Assembly: GCA_016928125.1 (NCBI GenBank)
Contig: JAFGLK010000100.1
Location: forward strand, 1-9,456
Direction of reading: 5' to 3'
DNA from: Anaerolineae bacterium
GTDB lineage: Bacteria > Chloroflexota > Anaerolineae > UBA1429
Length of the DNA stretch: 9,456 nucleotides
Shown here: positions 6,259 to 9,456 of the stretch, one piece after another
Layout: every line of letters starts with the position of its first letter
Numbering within the stretch: the stretch's first letter is position 1
Notes under the pieces: model-generated
Told to the model about the DNA's origin: nothing
Database searches by the model: none
Seen by the model: the letters and a program-made list of their open reading frames with translations, nothing else
Position numbers and translations under genes: made by a program

Positions 6259-6423
6259 ATGCCAAAAAGGACATGGCAGCCCAAAAAGCGACGTAGGATG
6301 AGGGTGCATGGCTTTAGGGCGCGAATGTCGACTAGGGAAGGTCGCAGAGTGTTGAAAGCCCGACGGGCCAAGGGTCGTAAGCTGCTGACGGTACAAAAGC
6401 ACTATCGCGTCAACAACCGTTAG
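6259..6423 (+). CDS. rpmH: 50S ribosomal protein L34
   Basis: This 54-residue, very basic protein of the large ribosomal subunit begins [20 protein letters not shown], the invariant L34 signature, and continues with [20 protein letters not shown]. The usual protein ends near LTV or LSA at about residue 44-47; here about nine further residues (QKHYRVNNR) follow. The ATG at 6259 has an excellent TAAGGAG (6246-6252), 6 nt away. It is the first gene of the operon, 17 nt ahead of rnpA, an order conserved in most bacteria. The consensus promoter just upstream serves it. Confidence 0.97.
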   Translation: MPKRTWQPKKRRRMRVHGFRARMSTREGRRVLKARRAKGRKLLTVQKHYRVNNR

Positions 6424-6440
6424 CTGGCTCGCGCGGTCTG

Positions 6441-6821
6441 GTGTTAGCGAAGAGATATCGCCTCCGAAGATCATCGGAATTCGATCGTGTTCGAGAGCAG
6501 GGCAAATGCTGGTCCGACCGAAGGTTGGTGCTGTGTGCCTGCCAGAACGGTCTGGGTTGGCCGCGTTTTGGGATTGTGACCAGCAAACGCATCGGCAACG
6601 CTGTCGTACGCAATCGTGTGAGGCGTTTGATCTCTGAGGCGGTGAGGGTCCAGTGCGATCTAGTGTGTCCTGGGTGGGACGTCGTGCTGATCGCTCGGAG
6701 AGGGATCTTGGGAGCCGACTACTGGGCGGTCGAGGGTTCGGTGACTCAGCTGCTTGGCACGGCCAAGCTGTTCGATGCGACGCTCGGGAAATCAAGCGTA
6801 GCGCTTGAGGAGGGGCAGTGA
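6441..6821 (+). CDS. rnpA: Ribonuclease P protein component
   Basis: This is the protein subunit of RNase P, which assists the catalytic RNA in removing 5' leaders from pre-tRNAs. The product has 126 residues, normal for the family. The start [17 protein letters not shown] is typical. The RNA-binding RNR signature is present in [20 protein letters not shown] (47-66), and [10 protein letters not shown] (79-88) is the conserved central strand. The start is GTG 6441, 17 nt after the rpmH stop and without a good Shine-Dalgarno, so translation may depend on ribosomes arriving from rpmH. Its stop overlaps the yidD start by 4 nt. The last 20 or so residues are not conserved family sequence. Confidence 0.95.
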   Translation: MLAKRYRLRRSSEFDRVREQGKCWSDRRLVLCACQNGLGWPRFGIVTSKRIGNAVVRNRVRRLISEAVRVQCDLVCPGWDVVLIARRGILGADYWAVEGSVTQLLGTAKLFDATLGKSSVALEEGQ

Positions 6822-7036
6822 GTGCCCTGCGAGGGATCGTGCTTGGGGGACTGCGCTTTTACAGGCGCTTTATCTCGCCAGCCCTTCCGCCTAGTTGCCG
6901 CTACGTGCCGACCTGTTCGGAATACATGTATGAGGCTGTGGAGAGATACGGGCCGGCCAAGGGGGTTTGGTTGGGCATCAAGCGCTTGTTGCGCTGTCAC
7001 CCTTTCCATCCGGGCGGCTATGATCCAGTGCCCTGA
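6818..7036 (+). CDS. yidD: Membrane protein insertion efficiency factor YidD
   Basis: YidD is a small, membrane-associated protein thought to help YidC-dependent insertion. The 72 residues match the family along their length: [20 protein letters not shown] (12-31) gives the FYxxxISP and SCR patterns, PTCSEYM (31-37) the core motif, and [15 protein letters not shown] (58-72) the conserved end. The amphipathic N-terminal helix is expected to lie on the inner face of the membrane. The GTG start (6818) overlaps the rnpA TGA as GTGA, with AGGAGG at 6808-6813 inside rnpA. This overlap implies translational coupling. Confidence 0.95.
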   Translation: MSALRGIVLGGLRFYRRFISPALPPSCRYVPTCSEYMYEAVERYGPAKGVWLGIKRLLRCHPFHPGGYDPVP

Positions 7037-7103
7037 GACAACCCGCGCTGGGTGGGCGGTCTGGCTTGGGCGGTGAGCCCGAGGACTCGGAACGCGCCCT
7101 ATG

Positions 7104-7110
7104 AGGAGGT
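7104..7110 (+). promoter_or_regulatory. Shine-Dalgarno that fixes a TTG start at 7119
   Basis: AGGAGGT matches the anti-Shine-Dalgarno exactly and lies 8 nt before TTG 7119-7121. The only upstream alternative, ATG 7101, lies immediately before this site and has no ribosome-binding sequence of its own. Confidence 0.65.
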
Positions 7111-7118
7111 TCGGAGGA

Positions 7119-8285
7119 TTGAGCATCGTCAAGCATAGAGGGCGGATAGTCCTCGGGATTCTGCTGCTTGTCATCGCGCTGGGTGGATGTGTCCCCAGGG
7201 GCGCCATGGCGAACCCCGGATGGACCGTCGTGACGAACGCCGACGGCGTGGTGTACGCGGTCTTGGCGACCGGTCAGGTGGTCGCCCTGGAAGCGGAGCG
7301 TGGCGGTATCCAGCTTTGGGTCTACCCCAGCCAGCAGGGGGGCGGCGGCGGAATAGGCTGCTCCATTGCGAAACCGGCCGGAAGCTCCGGCGATTCCGTG
7401 CTCGATGCTGTTTACGGCCTGCCCGTCCTGACGGATGACCTGCTCCTGGTCACCTCTTTTGATCGCCATCTCTACGCCTTTGAGCGCGCTTCGGGTGCCA
7501 AACTCTGGCAATTCCCGGTGGCGGACGATGCGGAGCGCCTTGGGTCTCTCGTCGGCGGGGTGAACCTCGTGGACGGGATCGCCTATTTCGGCTCCTCGGA
7601 CGGATCCGTCTACGCTCTGGACGTTGCCACCCAGGAGTTGGTCTGGCCTCAGCCTTTCGCAACCGGGAATCGCGTGTGGGGCACTCCGGCTGTGGACGCC
7701 GAGCGGGTCTATGTGGGTTCGCTCGATCACCATCTCTATGCGATTGACCGCCAGACGGGCGCCGAGGCATGGCAGCTCGATCTGGGCGGCTCTATTCCGG
7801 GCAGCGTCACTTTGGCGGATGGCCTGTTGTTCGCTGGTGCCGTGGATCAGAGGCTGCATGTGGTTCGCGCTGAGGATGGCTCGGAGGTCTGGCAGACGCC
7901 CCAGTTGGGGGCTTGGGTTTGGGGCGAAGCTTTGGTCCACGAGGGCCGTGTCTATTTTGGCACCCTCGGCGGCCAAGTGTATGCTTATGATGCGCGGAGT
8001 GGAGAGAGAATCTGGGGGCCGGTGGAGCTCAACGGTGCCGTGCGGGCCAGTCCGGCGCGCTTTGAGGATCAGTTGATCTTCGGCACCGACACAGGCGCAG
8101 CCTATCGGGTGGATATCGCGAGCGGGAGCGTCCAAGAGTTTCCGACGCTGGATGGTGCCGTCCTCTCCACCCCCTCTGTCGCGGGCAGCGACGTCTATGT
8201 GGCTACTGCGGCGGGCAAGGTGTACGCTTTTGATGTGGAGCGGGGCATCGCTCTACTCTGGGAATATCCACCCCAGAAAAGGTGA
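7119..8285 (+). CDS. PQQ-type beta-propeller lipoprotein (BamB-like repeats)
   Basis: The 388-residue product starts with a lipoprotein signal: basic KHRGR (5-9), a hydrophobic core, and lipobox LGGC (21-24) with Cys24 as the lipidated residue. The mature part is built of eight PQQ-like units with the pattern xVYAhDxxTGxxxW. Seven are clear, for example HLYAFERASGAKLW, SVYALDVATQELVW, HLYAIDRQTGAEAW, QVYAYDARSGERIW and KVYAFDVERGIALLW; the first, near residues 52-70, is weaker. Eight blades would match a BamB-type propeller. A Gly-rich insert (GGGGG, about 74-78) lies between the first two units. There are no quinoprotein dehydrogenase features, so a binding or scaffold role outside the membrane is more likely than catalysis. 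It sits between yidD and yidC, with an 18-nt gap to yidC, so a part in membrane protein biogenesis is inferred. If the ATG at 7101 is used, the protein has six more residues. Confidence 0.85.
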   Translation: MSIVKHRGRIVLGILLLVIALGGCVPRGAMANPGWTVVTNADGVVYAVLATGQVVALEAERGGIQLWVYPSQQGGGGGIGCSIAKPAGSSGDSVLDAVYGLPVLTDDLLLVTSFDRHLYAFERASGAKLWQFPVADDAERLGSLVGGVNLVDGIAYFGSSDGSVYALDVATQELVWPQPFATGNRVWGTPAVDAERVYVGSLDHHLYAIDRQTGAEAWQLDLGGSIPGSVTLADGLLFAGAVDQRLHVVRAEDGSEVWQTPQLGAWVWGEALVHEGRVYFGTLGGQVYAYDARSGERIWGPVELNGAVRASPARFEDQLIFGTDTGAAYRVDIASGSVQEFPTLDGAVLSTPSVAGSDVYVATAAGKVYAFDVERGIALLWEYPPQKR

Positions 8286-8289
8286 GCTT

Positions 8290-8296
8290 GGGAGGG
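8290..8296 (+). promoter_or_regulatory. Shine-Dalgarno supporting the TTG start of yidC
   Basis: GGGAGGG lies 7 nt before TTG 8304. The first in-frame ATG downstream encodes Met49, which would remove the first membrane segment, so the TTG start is favoured. Confidence 0.65.
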
Positions 8297-8303
8297 TTGA
8301 TCG

Positions 8304-9212
8304 TTGGCGCAGAGAGCAGCTAGGCCTCAAGTGGATCCCCGGCAGGTGCGCAAGTCGCTCTTGACCTGGGCGATCGTCATCGCAGTGGTTTTCGCCGCCT
8401 ATCAGATTGGATGGCGCAATATCTGGCGTGAGGGTCTGATTCGCCCCATGCTGAACGCGCTTTTGTTCTTGTATGCTAATCTGGGAGAGAGCTTTGTCGT
8501 TGCGATTGCGGTATTCACCTTGGTATTGCGGCTGCTGACATCGCCGCTGCAGATCCGGCAGATCAACGCATCGCGCAAGATGCAGGCCCTGCAGCCCGAG
8601 ATCCAAGCGCTGCAAAAAAAGTACGGCGGCGACAAGGAGAGGATGGTTCAGGAGCAGCAGCGGCTCTACCGTGAGGCCGGGGTGAACCCCCTCGGGGGCT
8701 GCCTGCCCACCTTGATCCAATTCCCCATCTGGATTGGCCTCTACCAGTCGATCAACAGCATCCTGGCGGATACGCCGCTCGAGCTAATGAACCTGGGCAA
8801 GAATGTGTATGCCGGCTTTGCTCGAATCGTCGAAATCGTGCCGCTTCAGAGCACGTTCCTTGGTCTCAACCTGGCCGAGCCTGACCCGACCCCCTTTGTG
8901 CTACCCGTCCTTGTGGCGGGCACGATGTGGTTGCAGCAGAAAATGATGACGCAGCCCTCGACCGATGATCAGCAAGCCTCCATGAACCAGACCATGCAGG
9001 TGATGATGCCGCTCATGTTCGGCTATTTCACCACCCAATTCGCTTCAGGCTTGGCGATCTACTTTGTGATCTCGAATGTCATCGGTATTGTTATGCAGTG
9101 GGCGATAGAGCGCATCGAGGGACCGGCAACGCCAGCGGATGAGGGAACCAAGGCCAGTGGGAAACGGGAGGGAAAGGCCAAGAATGGAAGCAGATCGGCT
9201 CTCAAGGGCTAA
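8304..9212 (+). CDS. yidC: Membrane protein insertase YidC/Oxa1 family
   Basis: This integral membrane protein inserts and folds membrane proteins, alone or with SecYEG. The 302 residues correspond to the short type without the large periplasmic domain of proteobacterial YidC. An N-terminal hydrophobic segment (19-36) has no lipobox, unlike Bacillus SpoIIIJ. The core begins about residue 50; Arg76 in FTLVLRLLTSPL (71-82) matches the conserved hydrophilic-groove Arg. A cytoplasmic charged hairpin follows (about 85-125), then GVNPLGGCLPTLIQFPIW (126-143), a family hallmark. Further segments lie near 196-214 and 235-266, the latter containing FGYFTTQFASGLAIYFVISN. The Lys/Arg-rich tail (281-302) could contact the ribosome. 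The start is TTG 8304, 18 nt after the propeller gene. The end overlaps the jag reading frame by 29 nt. Confidence 0.96.
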   Translation: MAQRAARPQVDPRQVRKSLLTWAIVIAVVFAAYQIGWRNIWREGLIRPMLNALLFLYANLGESFVVAIAVFTLVLRLLTSPLQIRQINASRKMQALQPEIQALQKKYGGDKERMVQEQQRLYREAGVNPLGGCLPTLIQFPIWIGLYQSINSILADTPLELMNLGKNVYAGFARIVEIVPLQSTFLGLNLAEPDPTPFVLPVLVAGTMWLQQKMMTQPSTDDQQASMNQTMQVMMPLMFGYFTTQFASGLAIYFVISNVIGIVMQWAIERIEGPATPADEGTKASGKREGKAKNGSRSALKG

Positions 9213-9456
9213 AGAGTACACAGCCAAATCCCTAGAGGATGCCCTCGATGCCGCGTCCAGGGAGCTCAAGACGCCAGTGTCTCAGCTCGAGTATGAGGTG
9301 ATAGAGGACAGCACACATACTATACTCGGCCTTGTACGACGGGGGGAGGTTGTGGTGCGCATCTGGCCCAAGCGCATCGCCAAGCCGGAGCCGGAGACCG
9401 TGGAAGCGGCGCCTGAGGAGGCGCCCGCCATCGAGCCAGAGCAGCCGCGCGCACCC
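9184..9456 (+). CDS. jag: Jag (SpoIIIJ-associated) protein, N-terminal part (3' end outside window)
   Basis: The frame opens at ATG 9184 and is still open at the window end, giving 91 residues. Residues 10-64 match the Jag-N domain: KEYTAKSLEDALDAASREL (10-28), the strand QLEYEVIEDS (35-44), ILGLVRRGEVVVRIWPKR (47-64). An acidic, Pro-rich linker begins at about 67. Full Jag/KhpB proteins continue with KH and R3H RNA-binding domains, which would lie beyond the window. The family binds RNA and affects cell elongation and envelope functions, and its gene is commonly next to yidC. The ATG lies inside yidC, overlapping it by 29 nt, with AAAGG at 9173-9177 as a possible ribosome-binding site. The usual GFLGxG turn motif is altered here to HTILGLVRRG. 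Confidence 0.88.
   Translation, partial: MEADRLSRAKEYTAKSLEDALDAASRELKTPVSQLEYEVIEDSTHTILGLVRRGEVVVRIWPKRIAKPEPETVEAAPEEAPAIEPEQPRAP

Noticed and set aside
6154..6795. 213-codon minus-strand ORF
   Set aside because: It runs opposite the rpmH promoter, rpmH and rnpA, all strongly supported on the plus strand.
7065..7090. Competing short hairpins between yidD and the propeller gene
   Set aside because: CTTGGGC-GGTGA-GCCCGAG (one G-T wobble) and CCGA-GGAC-TCGG share bases, but the stems are short, there is no U tract, and such pairs are common in GC-rich DNA.
6978..8135. 385-codon minus-strand ORF
   Set aside because: It lies opposite the propeller lipoprotein gene, whose repeats, lipobox and start signals are clear. 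The antisense product is low in recognisable motifs and is a shadow of GC-rich codon use.

Overview
The window is GC-rich, double-stranded chromosomal DNA from a bacterium. It is dominated by housekeeping genes and shows no phage, transposon, CRISPR array or tRNA/rRNA gene. The gene set is an AOR-family oxidoreductase, a greA-lysS pair, a membrane-anchored cohesin-like surface protein, and rpmH-rnpA-yidD-yidC-jag with a beta-propeller lipoprotein inserted. Together with a YidC that lacks both the large periplasmic domain and a lipobox, this suggests a Chloroflexota-like organism. That assignment is inference from gene content and protein style, not a database result.

Left part (1-2823): the C-terminal part of a tungsten/molybdenum aldehyde:ferredoxin oxidoreductase-family gene runs in from the left on the + strand. 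It converges on a minus-strand greA-lysS operon (transcription elongation factor, then class II lysyl-tRNA synthetase). A perfect 15-bp inverted repeat lies between the converging genes. The greA leader is the most unusual piece of non-coding DNA here. It has a strong promoter, a GC hairpin followed by a U-rich tract just before the greA ribosome-binding site, and a 20-codon in-frame leader ORF that spans the hairpin and stops 3 nt before the greA ATG.

Middle part (2824-6066): a divergent intergenic region with promoters facing both ways leads rightwards to a secreted, cohesin-like protein with a long Pro-rich stalk and a C-terminal membrane anchor. Next comes a MoxR-type AAA+ ATPase whose promoter carries several short palindromes, then a GNAT acetyltransferase. 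The MoxR gene lacks the DUF58/transglutaminase/VWA partners that usually follow it.

Right part (6067-9456): a consensus promoter (TTGACA-18 nt-TATAAT) drives a compact operon. It encodes ribosomal protein L34, the RNase P protein, YidD, an eight-repeat PQQ-type beta-propeller lipoprotein, the YidC/Oxa1 insertase and the start of Jag (Jag-N domain; KH/R3H lie beyond the window). Genes are tightly packed or overlap, and four consecutive genes appear to use GTG or TTG starts. The usual companion dnaA/oriC is not on the upstream side. The operon joins ribosome and RNA processing to membrane protein insertion; the propeller lipoprotein is the one member not in the classical set.
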